A DNA stretch of 64,000 bases from Plenodomus lindquistii. Lineage: Eukaryota > Ascomycota > Dothideomycetes > Pleosporales > Leptosphaeriaceae. The stretch is taken from NCBI GenBank assembly GCA_025504975.1, contig JANUWI010000001.1, positions 558,001 through 622,000 of the forward strand. The letters run 5' to 3'. The position numbers were made by a program, and so were the translations under genes. Of this stretch, positions 1-12,600 are shown piece by piece. How positions within the stretch are numbered: the first letter of the stretch is position 1; each line of letters opens with the position of its first letter. The notes below the pieces were generated by a model, which was given only the letters and a program-made list of their open reading frames with translations, was not told the origin of the DNA and ran no database searches.

Positions 1-1377
1 AAGGGCGAGGGAAGAGGAGACGTCGTGCGTTTGCTCAGGGAAGCATTTGCAGGTTGATGCAAATTTTGGTTCTGGGGACGAGTGCCAATAGGGGCAACAC
101 CCGCCCCATTGTTAGCCTTTGGCCCGGGTACCGGAGGTGAGCCACCGGGTGACGAGTTCGAGGTACGGCTCGACTGCTGAGCATCGAACAGGGCGAAGGC
201 TGGGTTCTGGTTGGACGAAGGAGACGAGTTGCTGTTGGCACGGGCCTCCTGAGCTCCACCTGCAACATCCTTGTCGCCCCGTGGAGGCATCTGGACGGCA
301 GCTTCGCCTGATGAGTTGCTCTGAGGCTGCATGCCGAAAGGATCAAAAGCTAGAGGGGAGGGACCGCGGCCGGCTTGCGACGTCTGCACGCGGACATCCT
401 GGCTGGACGTGGGATTGTTATTGTACAAGGTCGACGTCTCGCCGTACAGGGCACGGTGTTGGCGGGCGATGAGCTCGCGGCGCTCTTCTTCATTCATGGC
501 ATTGGGGCTCATGGAGCGGTCCGACTTGGAGCCAGAAACGTCTGTATTACCCTAGTCAACCAACTGTCCTTCTCTATTGCTGCCCGGATTCCGAGTCCTT
601 ACTTCTGTGGTATTGCTGCTCCTGATGATAGTTGCGCAGCTCGCGCTCGCGCTGTGCCGCCATCCGTCGCTTTGCCTGGGCCATTTGATCCGCATCGTTG
701 GGTCGAGGCGCATAGCGCTGGTTCTGGTAGAAGCCCTGGGCGTTAGAGGCCGAGTGAGAGCGGGCGCCGTCGTACTCGCTCACCGAGTGATGGCGCTGGG
801 GGCCGCCCATGCGCTGTTCTGTTTCGTGGTGTCAGTGTCATGCTATGGTGGTGGTCGTGGTGCCGGGGAAGATAGAAGAGGGGCTGCCGTACCGTAGTCA
901 GGGAAGGGTCGGGGACCAGCACCGCCACCGCCCATCATTGGCATCGACTCGCGACGGGTGTTGCCCAGCGGGGTCGGGGGGAATCCAGGACCAAAGGGCT
1001 TTCCACTCTTGGCGAGGTTCTCGGCGGCGCGTTCGACTTCTGCATGTCATGTGTCAGTGTCGTGTTCGCATGTACGTGGTGTGGTGCGATGGTCTTTGGT
1101 GGTGTTGGCGTTGGCGATGGCAGTGGTGGTGGTGGTTCAGATGGAAGCGTGTTGTTTTGGTGGCACTGTGCAACGTACCGTCGAATTGGGAGGCGAAGGC
1201 AGAGGGCTCATCTCTGTTGACGGTCGAGCTGGCGCCTATGTCCATGTGAATGGGAGCTCCCCCACCGTTGTAACCACTGTGTCCGGTACCTGAGCGCGAG
1301 GGCGGTTGCGGCTGTTCCCACGACGGCTGGCGCCCGGGGGCGGGTGCAGACCACGAGGGCTCGTTGTAGTAGGACAT
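1..1377 (-). CDS. Conserved fungal protein of unknown function, C-terminus cut by window edge
   Basis: Exons read on the minus strand are 1377-1179, 1039-893, 818-603 and 541 to beyond base 1. All junctions are GT-AG and keep phase. The protein starts MSYYNEPSW and has a conserved order: FDEVERAAENLAKSGKPF, then a glycine-rich stretch, HHSVSEYDGARSHS, then a basic helix AKRRMAAQRERELRNYHQEQ, then MNEEERRELIARQHRALYG, followed by a Ser/Asn/Gln/Pro-rich disordered tail. I recall this arrangement from uncharacterised proteins of many filamentous ascomycetes. No enzyme motif, membrane segment or signal peptide is visible. The start at 1377 is chosen because MSYY fits the family. The frame stays open upstream to an ATG at 1542 through a polyalanine run, so an extended form cannot be excluded. 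Function unknown; the basic helix and disorder could suit nucleic-acid or scaffold roles, which is only a guess. Confidence 0.8.
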
Positions 1378-1432
1378 GGTGATAGCGTGTGATGTGCAGA
1401 GTAGCGGCGGCCGAGGGTCAGCAGACGGCGAG

Positions 1433-1469
<37 letters not shown>

Positions 1470-4133
1470 CTGCTGCTGTGACCAGGGGACTTGCGGCTGG
1501 GGGGTATGGAGGAGAGACAAGCGATTGCCCAACTAACAGCACGGATTAGGAAGGAACGGCCAATAGCAGGCTAAGGGAGAGGTCAAAACGGCCGGGCGGA
1601 GCGAGCGCTGCACGGAATGGGGGTGGGAAATGAGGGCGAGTCGGCAGCGGAAAAGTTTTTGGCGCGATTGCCCTGGGGAGCGGACATGGGCAGAGAAGAA
1701 CGAAAGGGTCGTGCCGCTTACCGAGATTGGAGAGAATGTACAGTACACAGTACGCTCCACGGGCCTACTCTAGCTACTATATGTGTCTGTACTTGGGGAC
1801 GGTATGTCAAGAAAGGAGTGGTGGCAGTGGCCGCCGTCGTGTCGAGTGCAGCAGAGCGGACCGAGAGCAGAAAGGGGACTGGACAAGCAAATGAGGGACT
1901 GCTCGCTCGGGCGATATCGCGGGCGGCTGGTGTGGATGGCAGTGCTGGTACATACAGTACGGAGGAGACTACCAGCATGGACGGACTGCTGGTTAGCAAA
2001 AGGGGTGGGCCATGGGCCATGGCATGCCTCTCTGCACCCGCTAATGCTGGCCTAGGACCAATTTCACCTCCGCTCCACAACAAGGGCCCCGGCTGCTGCA
2101 CGCAATGAGGTAAAGTAGGTTAGATACGTGACCAAGGGCCGCGGGTCCCGTCTCTCACCCCACGGCTCCCTCGATCGCGCCGCCTCGAGTCCCAGGCCCA
2201 GCGCATCGAAGCCGTGCCGGGCGAGGTCAAGGTCGTTGTTGCGACGCCGCCCAGTGCCGTGCTATGCAGCATCTTGGGGTTGACGCATGACGTTCGCATG
2301 GGCAGCTGCAGGCCGTCCTGCGCGCCAGCATGCGCCAGCTGCAGTAGTCGTGTCGGGAGCGGTTCGTCGGGTCTCACCACCAACCATCGAGGTGGCAGCA
2401 TGAAAAATTCATTCAACCCCGCGCCGCCGCGGTGCCGCAACTTTACTCTTCCCGTCCCGCACATAGAGACCCTTTGCTTTGCATGCCCTCCACACCGGGC
2501 ATGACCTCATCCTGCGCGCCAGCCCTGGACAGTGTCAACATTCCATGCATACACCTACATGGACACAGCAAGCAGCGCTTCTCAGCCCTCTGAAACACTG
2601 CCATCTTGGGCTGCATCTGCGAACGCCAGAGTTCGCAGCCCTAGCAGTGCAGAGCACCATGGACAGCGTGGCGCCCCACCACAACTGATCCATGCCCCCC
2701 TCCACATCAGTGACCCGTCAGCCTTCGGCACGGGCGACCACCTACCTACTCTACACAGTACTCAAGCTGCATGACCAAGCGACTTCCACCCATCCATGAT
2801 TGCCTTGTTGTTCCGATTCGCAGTCTTCACATGCATCTCGCCCAGTCAGATAGGGCGAGACGCCAACATCAGCAAAACCCAACTGTGGCGCACACCAGAA
2901 CGCCCAGTGTGTATTTCGCTGTTCCTCTAGGGTCCAATCAGACCTTAGCCATGTGCTCGCAGGCGTGGCAATGGGCATTCTAGATACCCATCGAGAGTGT
3001 TGATTCTTCCGCTGCAGCTTGGGTACGTTGTGGTTTCCGCTCTAGGACTATCACAGTACAGGTATGCACGCAGCTCACAGGCAGCGGGCAAAGCTGTTGC
3101 TCTTGTAGTCTAGCTGCCCAAGCAGTACCATCCCATGGTTAGAACAACGTTTTGACCATCGATGACGGCTGCAATGTGGTCGTTTAGTCGATCGATATGT
3201 GTATCCAACACAGTAGTGCCTGTAGGGCGTAGTGTGGAATCATGTGTGAGACATCATGCCTGCGGCTCACTCCAACAGTGACATGATGTGCGAGAGGCTA
3301 AAACGCAACAAGCGCGGGCGCATTTAGCAGTCTGGCTGGCTAGTCTAAAGTACATAATGCCGCAGCGTTGCGTGCAGTTCTTACCTAGATATGGCCTGTC
3401 TGCTCGGCTATACTTACCCTGCTTTTCGCCTACTACCGTTGTATGCGCTCGACTAAAAGTAGGGTATCAGCTATAGACTACCATTTCTAACTTGCCTGTG
3501 ATGAAAGCTAACGTTGTACTAATATTTCGTACATCGTTCCTGCATACATCATGTTACTTGCCATGTCTGGGAATCTACGTTACGGTCAGCCACATGCTTG
3601 CTCTACCTAGTCATCTTCTCACCATCCATCACGCGCCACAAATGTGCATGGGACTCGTTCGCAAGACTACCGCTATTTCGGCTCGATCTCGATGTCAAAC
3701 AAGGTCTGACCACTCTTGTTACCATCTCAGCGCATCTACCTGACAGGCCCTCTATTCCTACTTTTACTAGACATCTCTTTGCCTGCTCTCCAACCCTGTG
3801 CATCGAGACATTCTCACCGTCATCACGGACAAAGAATCCAAACGCCCATATATCCTATTCTTACGATTAACTGACGACCATCTGACAGCTCACGTAAAAT
3901 GCCGTTCGCTCATTGGATTCTGATTTTGGTCCGTTGCCCACAGGCATGTCACGGCCCAGGACTGCGCTGAGGGTGCATGATACCCTTGAGTAACACTGAT
4001 CAAGATGTCAATGATCAAACAGGCACTGAACTGTATCACTTGTTTCCATTAACTTCCTACAACATCTCTCCACTGCACCGTTCACAATTTAAGCACCAGC
4101 GCTCTTCGAAATCTTACAATACGTTTCAAGTCC
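1378..4133. other. Long intergenic stretch, no gene seen
   Basis: About 2.7 kb between two divergently transcribed genes. Open frames here are short, lack recognisable domains and overlap each other on both strands, so none is called. It holds a CAG/CAA triplet run close to the minus-strand gene and presumably both promoters. The length is unusual for this compact window; a long 5' UTR or a non-coding RNA is possible but not shown. Confidence 0.6.
1434..1478 (-). repeat. CAG/CAA triplet run (15 units)
   Basis: Fifteen CTG or TTG triplets on the plus strand, that is CAG/CAA on the minus strand, lying 57 to 101 bases upstream of the start codon of the minus-strand gene. It is probably in the 5' UTR. 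One frame reads as polyglutamine in an upstream ORF that overlaps the main start; the main frame reads as alternating Ala/Thr. Confidence 0.9.
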
Positions 4134-4898
4134 ATGGACGTACCACAGCCATCCTTGAATGACCTCCCGTTAGAGCTCATCCTCTGTATCTGCGACTACC
4201 TCTCACTGGACAGCATCCTCGCCCTCACACTGACCCACGCCCACTTCAGAAACGTTCTCTCGCGCGTTCCACAAGCCAGACTTGCCGCGCCCTCCGACTG
4301 TGCACGATTCGCCATCCGCGCCTACTTGACCTCACCGCTCGCAGTGCCAACCCACCAGCGCTGCATTCTATGCAACAAAGTCTATCCAATCACCATGTTC
4401 ACGTCTGCCAGTAGCCTACTGTGCAGACCAATCTCATCACCAGACGCCGCAACGCAACAGGAGATAATACAACTTCCCACTAAAACATGTGCCTGGCACG
4501 TCGGGAGATTGGCACGAATCGTACGTACCGGACCTGGCGGGCGGAACGAGTGGACTACCCAGACAGACGTCATGTGCATGCATTGTGGGCATTTTCAGAG
4601 CGAAGGAAAATGTGCCTGTGACTGCGACAATTGCAATTCTTCGTCTGTGAGAACGTACACGAGGTTTCTGAACAATGATGATGAATGCCGGAGTCTGGTA
4701 TTTTGGCGAAAACGTGGGACGCTCGATGGGGTTGGTACACAGGGAGAACTCTGGATTCGAGAGGTTTGTCGGACACAGGGTGAGTAGTGACGTTCTGGCG
4801 TGTGATGGGATGTGAGATACTGATCAAGTGTAGGAGAAGATGAGCCAGATCGACGATGGATTTTGGATTTGCCGGTGCATTCGGACATGGAACGATGA
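4134..4898 (+). CDS. F-box protein with cysteine-rich region
   Basis: Two exons, 4134-4779 and 4834-4898, give 236 residues. The intron starts GTGAGT and ends TGTAG. The N-terminus (residues 7-45, LNDLPLELILCICDYLSLD) is a clear F-box, which normally binds Skp1 so that the protein acts as substrate receptor of an SCF ubiquitin ligase. Behind it comes a Cys-rich part with CILCNK (about residue 82), a Cys/His pair near 122, CMHCGH near 147 and CACDCDNC near 160, resembling a zinc-binding fold. This arrangement is common among the many F-box proteins of Dothideomycetes. No leucine-rich or WD substrate-binding repeats are seen, so the target is unknown. The last exon is short and its reading frame rests on the splice site alone. 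Confidence 0.75.
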
Positions 4899-5761
4899 GA
4901 ATATTTCATAAAGCGTCAGCACTGGGGGTGGTTTGTCTTCTATGTCACCTTGTCATCAATTTCTGTGTTGTTGTCATTTGTCATTATTTATGTCAATTGG
5001 CAACAACCTACTATGCCTGGTTAACACCTTTTGTCTTGTAAACAGGTGATATGTTGGGAAAGATGTACTAACCGGCAGGCATGTAGTTGGAGCCTCCAGG
5101 TTGTCGACAAATGTCCACAGGCAGGTACAACACAGCCTGAGGTGCCGATGCAGCATATTCGAACCAAGTGTGAGGTTCGTCGACGGTCATACTCAAATGC
5201 GGCTCATGAGGATGTCAGTATCCACCTACCCACCCAAGCATACCCCAGCTCCCGGCATGGCGAGCTTCGTTGGTTGTAACAAATGACGATAAATATATTA
5301 CCTTTACTATGGAAGGCGGCGCTGCTCTGACAATCTGAGTAACCACTACCCAACGATGCTACTCCTATAAATCATCACGTGCGCTGTTATTTACGCTTTC
5401 TACAATAAATGACGACGAATTGACGATAACGGAACACACAAATTGACGACAAGGCGATAGAAATAACGGACCATCCCTGGTCAGCTTCAGCTTTCGGTCC
5501 GCAAAGCATGCTTAGCGGAATTACATTCGGCCGCTTGCGGGACCTCGGCGGTGGCTGACGTACCTGAGGTAGCGTCCACGTTGCATCTTCAAGTGCCAAT
5601 TGGCTGTCGCGGGACTTGTACATAAATGACTTGCATCCAATACAAAAATCTAGGGCTGAATTCACTGTCTTCGTGTCGCGCGCGGGCGTGTAGTGATTGA
5701 TAGTCAATGCGCTCATTCCTCTAGTTTCCGCTTTCCTACGCCCATTCCGGGCTTCACCACC
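4899..5761. other. Intergenic region upstream of ALG5
   Basis: Both neighbouring genes run rightward, so this holds the F-box 3' end and the ALG5 promoter. I see no supported gene. A 198-codon antisense frame at 5387-5983 overlaps ALG5 exon 1 and has no recognisable domain. Confidence 0.6.
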
Positions 5762-7062
5762 ATGGCGAAGGAGAACCGCGCCTTTGACACTGAGAGACTG
5801 GGTGCTGGCTATGGCTTTGAATCGTACCCAAGCAAGACAATTGACCTGCCGCCAACTTGGGTGATGGTTGTTGGCTTGGGGTTTCTTTTGCTTGCATTGG
5901 CTTTCTGGGTAAGCAACATCACCATCGGCGTCGAATAGCGAATGAAGCGGCTTTGACTGACACCATGTAGGCTTATGTAGCACTAAACCTGCTCGCGCCT
6001 ACCCCTCGCCCACCCCGTCGATCGGAGAAGCAGTACATCACTATATTGCCAGATGGCTCGCGCAGTGAACCGAAAGCACTACCGTGCTGGCTGGACAAAT
6101 GGGACGCCGAGAAGGAGAGCGCGAAACAAGCAGCAGCCAAGGAGCCAGGCAAGAAAGTCGTCGTACCACCACAAATGCCTATTGAGCAAGCAGAGCTATT
6201 CATGAGCGTCGTGGTGCCTGCATACAACGAAGAAGAACGACTGGAAGGCATGCTGGAAGAGGCTGTCGAGTTTCTGGAGAGTGAATACGGAAGTGCATAC
6301 GATGGAGAAAAGGGCCAGCACGAGCAAAGAGGTTGGGAGATCCTGCTCGTGAGCGATGGCAGCTCCGACAAGACTGTCGACAAGGCTTTAGACTTTGCAA
6401 AAGAGCATCAACTCAGTCAACACCCTGCCCCGAAACCTGGACCTTGGTCGAAGAAAACCTCGCAGTCAACACACATACCACATGGCAGCATCCGCGTCAT
6501 TACTCTCGAAGAGAATCGCGGAAAAGGCGGAGCAGTCACCCACGGCATGAGGCATGCCCGCGGCCAATACATCGTCTTCGCAGATGCAGACGGTGCAAGT
6601 CGCTTTAGTGACTTGGGCAAACTGGTCGAAGGCTGCCAAAGCATCGAGGACAAACACGGGCGAGGCGTCGCAATCGGTAGCCGTGCACATCTCGTTGGCA
6701 GCGAAGCTGTTGTACAGCGATCAGCTCTTCGCAATTTCCTCATGCATTCATTCCACATTCTCCTGCGCGTCATGACGCCCCCAGCCACCGCTCGGATAAA
6801 AGACACGCAATGCGGCTTTAAGCTCTTCTCGCGGCCTGCGCTGCCGTATATTATCCCGTATATGCATTCAGAGGGGTGGATCTTTGACGTGGAAATGCTC
6901 ATGCTGGCGGAGAGTGCGGATATCGCCATGATTGAGGTTGCGATTGGGTGGAAGGAAGTCATGGGGAGTAAGCTGAATGTTGTCTGGGACAGCATCGGTA
7001 TGGCGTGGGGGCTTGCTTTGCTGAGGGCGTGCTGGATAACTGGTATTTATAAGAGAGATTAG
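5762..7062 (+). CDS. ALG5: Dolichyl-phosphate beta-glucosyltransferase
   Basis: Two exons, 5762-5908 and 5971-7062, encode 412 residues. The enzyme transfers glucose from UDP-glucose to dolichyl phosphate on the cytosolic face of the ER, making Dol-P-Glc for the last steps of the N-glycan precursor. An N-terminal membrane anchor lies at residues 31-58. A GT2 domain follows, with SVVVPAYNEEERLEGML, DGSSDKT, ENRGKGGAVTHGMRHARG and FADADGASRFSDL (the metal-binding DXD region), then KDTQCGFKLF and EGWIFDVEML near the C-terminus. These match the ALG5/DPM-like family. The length is somewhat above the yeast enzyme because of a Lys/Ala/Glu-rich insert around residues 80-110. The start is the first ATG of the exon, in a CCACCATGG context. 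Confidence 0.95.
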
Positions 7063-8649
7063 CGTATACGTCCACAGAGGAATGAAACTTCTGTACTTCA
7101 GGCCCAAGATCTGATATAATGCTAGTCATTTGTAGTGAAGGCACATTCAGCAGTAAGTCATCCAGGGACTGCACTAATTACCTGATGATCTTTCGTCACC
7201 AATTCTGTCTTTTGGCCACAAGATCGGTCAGTTCTAAAGGCAGGATAGCTTCAAGTTGATGGCCTTTGTCGGAATAGGGGAGTTGGCAATAGCAAAGCGT
7301 CGCAGAGCACACACACTGTCATATAGTACATTAATGCTGACAGTGACTCGCTGAGTGACAAGACTATTCACGTCTATACTTGTAAGTCATTCATGTAGTT
7401 CAACCCTGTCATGTTATGCAGATAGGTTCATCGAATCAACAGTGCGCCGAATATGACCTACTCAACCAGCCGCAGACCTAACAGCGTGGGGATCATTCAA
7501 ATTCCAATGCTGACTGTTCGGATCAGACCTCCTCATATAAGATCGCTTTGTCAGGGAAACTTGCCGCATGCGCCGCTCCAGCACCCTGTCGTAGACCAGC
7601 TCTACCCGCGTGCTTTTATGGGGCAGATCTGTTGGCTATCTTGTCGTGATCGGTGAGGGCGTCACAGTGAGCGTTGACCGGACATCGTCGCGATCACAGA
7701 TTCCAGCAGCATCTACCAGTTCGAACGCCAATCGATTCCAATCGGCACTGATAAGGATGTCTTCAATCTTGTTGTCTGGACATTTTCCTCATTGAACGGC
7801 CACTGGCCAGCAACAGTTGTTGTTATGGGCTCAATCTATTAAAAGCATGTTTTGGGCGGACATGAAGCTGTACGCTTTCTTTTGTCCGAAAGGCGAGAAG
7901 GATGCGGACCTCTTCGTTACCGCTTCACAGTGCAGACTTTGGACCACGCCATCAACTACGTTGGATTGTCGTACGTTTGGGGTGATCCCAACTGTCGCGG
8001 TCCCATCGTCATCGAACAAGTCTTATAAAAGTCACTCGCAATCTGCTCGATGCTCTGGAGAGGATCGATAAAATGATCAATTCGAACGTCGATATAGGGA
8101 GTTCCGGACCATCCCTATTATGAGCAGACCAAAACTGTATCAATCAATTCAAAAATGATGAGCGCGCATCACAAGTCTCCATGCCAGTGAACTAGAGCCC
8201 TATTGTCACTTCAACTGGACTGGTTTCCGCGAATTTGTTGCTCCTGTCATATTTCAGTCGCGTGTAAATCATTCAGGAAATTGAACTTTTACGGCATGGG
8301 CCTCGTTCTCTACGGCAATCACCACTTCACGCTAGATCGACTCATGCTGCTTGCTACTTGCATGGCTTTTCACATTCACGCTATGAAGTTCGTCAAGTAC
8401 CTATATGCCTCGGTGCTAGGGTTACAAGACGCAATAGTAACGCGTCTTAGCTCAGTACAACTTTCGGCTAGGTTTATGCAAGTAGGCACATGGGGTAGCT
8501 CATGGAGCGGAGGAACGTTGTTCTGTTCCGACAGTTCCGATCGTTCCGACGGTGATAGAACACCAAACTCTCACATAATTAGTTGATCTTGTCACAGATC
8601 AAAGCATCACAGAGATGCAAAAAAGAAACAACAAGCGCAAAAAATATGA
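7063..8649. other. Gene-free stretch between ALG5 and tRNA-Leu
   Basis: About 1.6 kb with no convincing coding frame on either strand and no recognised repeat or transposon motif. Open frames are below 130 codons and lack domains. Bases 8619-8649 contain two A-runs, which serve as T-run terminators for the minus-strand tRNA that follows. Confidence 0.55.
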
Positions 8650-8770
8650 TGTCAGCGGTGGGATTCGAACCCACGCAGGTTGCCCTATGAGAAACCTCTT
8701 GAGAGTGCGTCTTCCGAGGAAGACAAGCTTTCGCTTGAGTCACACGCCATAACCACTCGGCCACGCTGAC
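8650..8770 (-). tRNA. tRNA-Leu(CAA) with a 40-nt intron
   Basis: Read on the minus strand the acceptor arms GTCAGCG and CGCTGAC pair over 7 bp, followed by discriminator A at 8650 as expected for leucine. The D-arm is TGGCCGAGTGGTTATGGCG. Exactly 37 nt after the 5' end lies the loop CTCAAG, giving anticodon CAA at 8737-8735. An intron of about 40 nt (8733-8694) follows position 37, the usual place. The 3' half has TCTCA, a long variable arm with an AGG/CCT stem and GCAA loop, and a perfect T-arm (GTGGG, TTCGAAT, CCCAC). The anticodon stem has one T-T mismatch in this fold. T-runs follow the 3' end. No CCA is encoded, as normal in eukaryotes. Confidence 0.9.
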
Positions 8771-9678
8771 TGATTTGATGGAAAAAATTGTAGTTTGATA
8801 AAATATATACAAGCAGTCAATTTTTGGATTCCAGCGGCAGGCTGTGGGGCTGCTCATACCACCTCGTCTGCAAATTCGTTAGCTCAGCAACAGTTTTAAT
8901 ATAGCATGAGTCATACTAATTTCTACTGTTGAGAATATACAAGCATGACGTGCGAGTGAGGGATACAGCTTCTCGGTCAGCCGTTGCTCCAAAGCCGCCT
9001 CAGGTGAAGGACGCTGACATGGAGAATCAACATACCTACTTGCTGCGAAGCCTTAACTCGGTAAACTTTATATGAAAAGCGAATTCATCACCCGGCTTGC
9101 TGAATGACGTGATCTTTCGAGACTGGACGTAAACCGGCAGAGTATGTATCCTACAGAAGTGTGTAGTGTGAATACCCCACAGGATGGCAATAGTGTCAAG
9201 AAGTACAGACGTGCTCCACTGCCCGAGGCAAGAGAGAGTATAACACGTACTCCTTTCGCAGTCTACTCTCTGCTCATTTTTTCAAGGCAGCGTGTACTAC
9301 GGTTGGTGGTACACTTCATCTGGGGCTGCATACGATGGCTGCTTGCGCTGGTAGCACTGTATAAACCGATGATGTAGATGCGACCGCGATGCCCAATCTC
9401 GTATCCACAGTTTAGAGCAGTGAGACCACAAATCCGCATCAGATCCAACTGTCACAGTCGCAACGGAAGCTTAAGAACGAAATCGGGTTTGACCATTTAG
9501 TGTTACTATTATAATAATTTAAAGTTAGCGCAAGTGCGCAAGTCTGGTGTTTTAATCTCGACCACTACAGCTTCCACACCACGCCTTCAGCTGACTCAAT
9601 TGTGGTCAGTGTTACGTGATAATTTCTCTCTAACATGGTATCTTAGCGATGTTTTGATCTTCAACAACCACCAATTGT
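8771..9678. other. Intergenic region, no gene seen
   Basis: About 0.9 kb between the tRNA 5' end and the 3' end of the ABC transporter gene. Open frames are under 80 codons and unsupported. It should contain the tRNA upstream region and the transporter's 3' UTR. Nothing else is recognised. Confidence 0.55.
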
Positions 9679-12600
9679 CTACGTAGACGCCCTCTTTGTC
9701 GCCTTCGTCCGCAACTTCATCATCAAAAACACCAGCCCGTAGAATGTGAAAGCCCACAGAACGACTAGGGCAGCGTTCCTCCAGCCATAGTACTCCTCGT
9801 TCAAGTTGAGTGTCCTCAGGTAGTCTTGGCCAGTGGTGTATCGGCACACCTGGCAGTTCTCTGTCGCGCCAGGATTCAGGAGGTTTGTGCCCTGACCCAT
9901 GCCTTGTTGGTAGAGAGTAAGATAGTCGCCACACGTCTGATTTGGAGGAGGGTTGAAGACAGCCAGCTCACTCTCATTGCATTCGACATCGATAGAAAAA
10001 GAGGTGAAGGTAAGGAAGGCGCCGAAGAGGTAGTTGAAGGGATCAATATAGTACGCCCTGGTAAGGTAGGAGTTAGCGAGGATCGGGTAGGGGCTGAGCC
10101 GGCTTGCGACTTACCAGTATCTCCAGAACGTAGTGATCTGAGCGTAAGGGACAAACACACCACAGAACGACACCAGAGTGGTGATGACGAGTGGGTTCAC
10201 AAGAGTGGCGAAAGTTGCGTTAGGAGCGTACGCGGCAATCGACTGTCCGATACCGGTGTACAGAAACTCATACCACATCTACGGTAGCCGTCAGCTTGAG
10301 TTTCATGATTAGAGAAAGGACAGAGGACTTACCGCGACGAAGAACGTGCTGCCTGCCCACTTGGTCGCGCTTGGCAAGCCAGCGGTCCAGTACCAACACA
10401 CAAAGTACAATACACCGCAGATGACCAGGTAAGGCAACTCAGAGACAATCAAACCAGTGACGAATGGAGCCCAGTGATAGGTTTTACTCTTCTTCTCACG
10501 TGTCTCGTACACGTTACGACGGTCGATGAAGATAGGTTGGAGCTGAGAGATAAGACCAGGCGCGACAAATAGGAAACTGAAGACTGTGAAGAGACGTTGC
10601 TGGAGATCGTTTACGCTATTTCCAATCGACCAAAAGGAGAAGCCGTTAAACAGAGACAAGAGGATGTGCAAGATGAACTTGTTGTTGACGTATTCGGTGT
10701 TGCGGAACAACGAGACGTTCATGCGGTGGGTGACGATCTTGACTTGTTCCCACATAGGCGCCGCGAATTGATGGCCATCGTCAATAGTGCCCGGAGGTTT
10801 AGCGGCGGCATTAGAGACAAGACTTTCGAGCTCTTGGGTGATTTTCTCATGTTCTGGCGAATTGAGCCACACTTGGTTCCAGTCCTTGCCCTTCGAGAGA
10901 CTGCCTGAGACGACCTCGATCATGTGCTCAGCTGGGTTGGCTTCTCGGGGGCATGGTGCACCATGCCCAGCAAAGTACTTCTTGACAGTCTCAGCATCCT
11001 GGCCGATATCACCGAAGTACACAGTCTTTCCACCCTTCGCCAGTAAGAGAAGAGTATCAAATTGAGCGAAGAGATCAGCGGATGGCTGATGAATGGTGAC
11101 AAGGACAGCTTGTCCAACTTCTGCAAGTTTGCGCAAGAAGCGCACCGTGGTGATTGCTGCTTGTCCATCAAGACCAGAGGTAGGCTCATCAAGGAAGATC
11201 AAAATGCTAGGCTTAGCAACAAGTTCGACGCCGATCGTAAGACCTATCACGTCGTTAGTTTATGTTTTGGCCCTGTCCGTCGATTTATAACTTACGCTTG
11301 CGCTGTTCAATAGAGAGGCCAGCACCAGGGCGACCAATCAGGGTATGCTCGATATCTTCCAGCTGTAGAAGCTTGACGACCGTATCAACGTAGCGAAGTT
11401 TCTCCTCTCGGGGGATTTCGCGCCCTTGACGCAGAAGAGCCGAGAATTCCAGAGCCTCGCGTACCGTGGAAAGGGACTCGTGAACATCCATTTGTTCGAC
11501 GTAGCCAGCAGATCGCTGGAAAGATACAGGAAGCGGGCGACCATCAACTAGGACTTCACCGTGAATGGTACCGTCAGTCTTACGTTGAGCCAACACATCA
11601 AGCAGTGTGGTCTTTCCAGCCTAGATGTGTTCATGTCAGCATATTTCTACATATTTCATGCCAGCAGACTTACACCAGACGATCCCATAAGAGCGCCGAG
11701 CATGCCAGGCTTGACGAATCCTTGAACATTGTCGAGAAGAACACGGTCGCCTTGAGGCGTCTTGACAGTGTATGTCAGATTCTTCCAGGTGAATACTGAT
11801 GTGTTGTGAACAAGCTGGTTGTCAAGTGTCGCGTCAGACTGCTCGGATTCGGAGCCTCGAGATGGCTTTTCGGTAACCTGAGATTCCTCATCCGCAGTAA
11901 TAGCCTTGGGTACGTGGGTCTGTTTTTCACGGGGGATGAGGAGACCGCGACCGCCTTCACCTTGCTGTTTCCACCGAGAGGTGAAAAAGACAGTTCCGGC
12001 AATGAAGAAGATGTACCAGGCGCAGAGGATACCAAAGTTACGCCAAAGGTTGCTGTGGCTAAAGGACATAGAAGCCAAGTATTCATCACCAGTGACGCTG
12101 CTTGCTCCCACTCGCGCACCACGGACGCCGGTGCATGCTTGACTGCCTCCTGTTTCAGGGCTGTATCCTTCGCCGTTGGGAACCAGGAATGGACCCACAC
12201 AAGGGATGACCTGGTCGTGGAACTCATTGCCGAGCAGTGCTTCGTATGCGTAGGCCATAGGGTTGATCCAGTACATCCAGACGAACCAAGGATGCATCTC
12301 AGGTTTGGGAATCATGTATCCTGCATACGTGAAGCATGCGACGATTATGAATCCAGAAGCTTTGGTCGCTGCGTCGAAGGACGGGAAAGCGGACCCAATG
12401 AACTTAAACAGCTGGGTCATAGCCAAGGCTGAGATCAAGTTGATAAGCCAAAAGATGAAAAAAGCCTGTGCAGTGTACTGAAACCCAGTCATGAAGTACA
12501 GCACGATCCCAAAATGGGAGACCTGGAAGAGCATGATAGGGATGTCTGTGGCGATTTGGGCGAAGACGAAGGCGGAGGGGTGGTGCAGAGCAAAGTCGCG

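Noticed and set aside
1617..2108. 163-codon plus-strand frame and overlapping minus-strand frames
   Set aside because: No domain, mutual overlap on both strands, composition typical of random GC-rich sequence.
5387..5983. 198-codon minus-strand frame
   Set aside because: Antisense to ALG5 exon 1 and its promoter; no domain.
9526..9544. Short tandem GCGCAAGT repeat
   Set aside because: Only two units, no link to a gene or structure.
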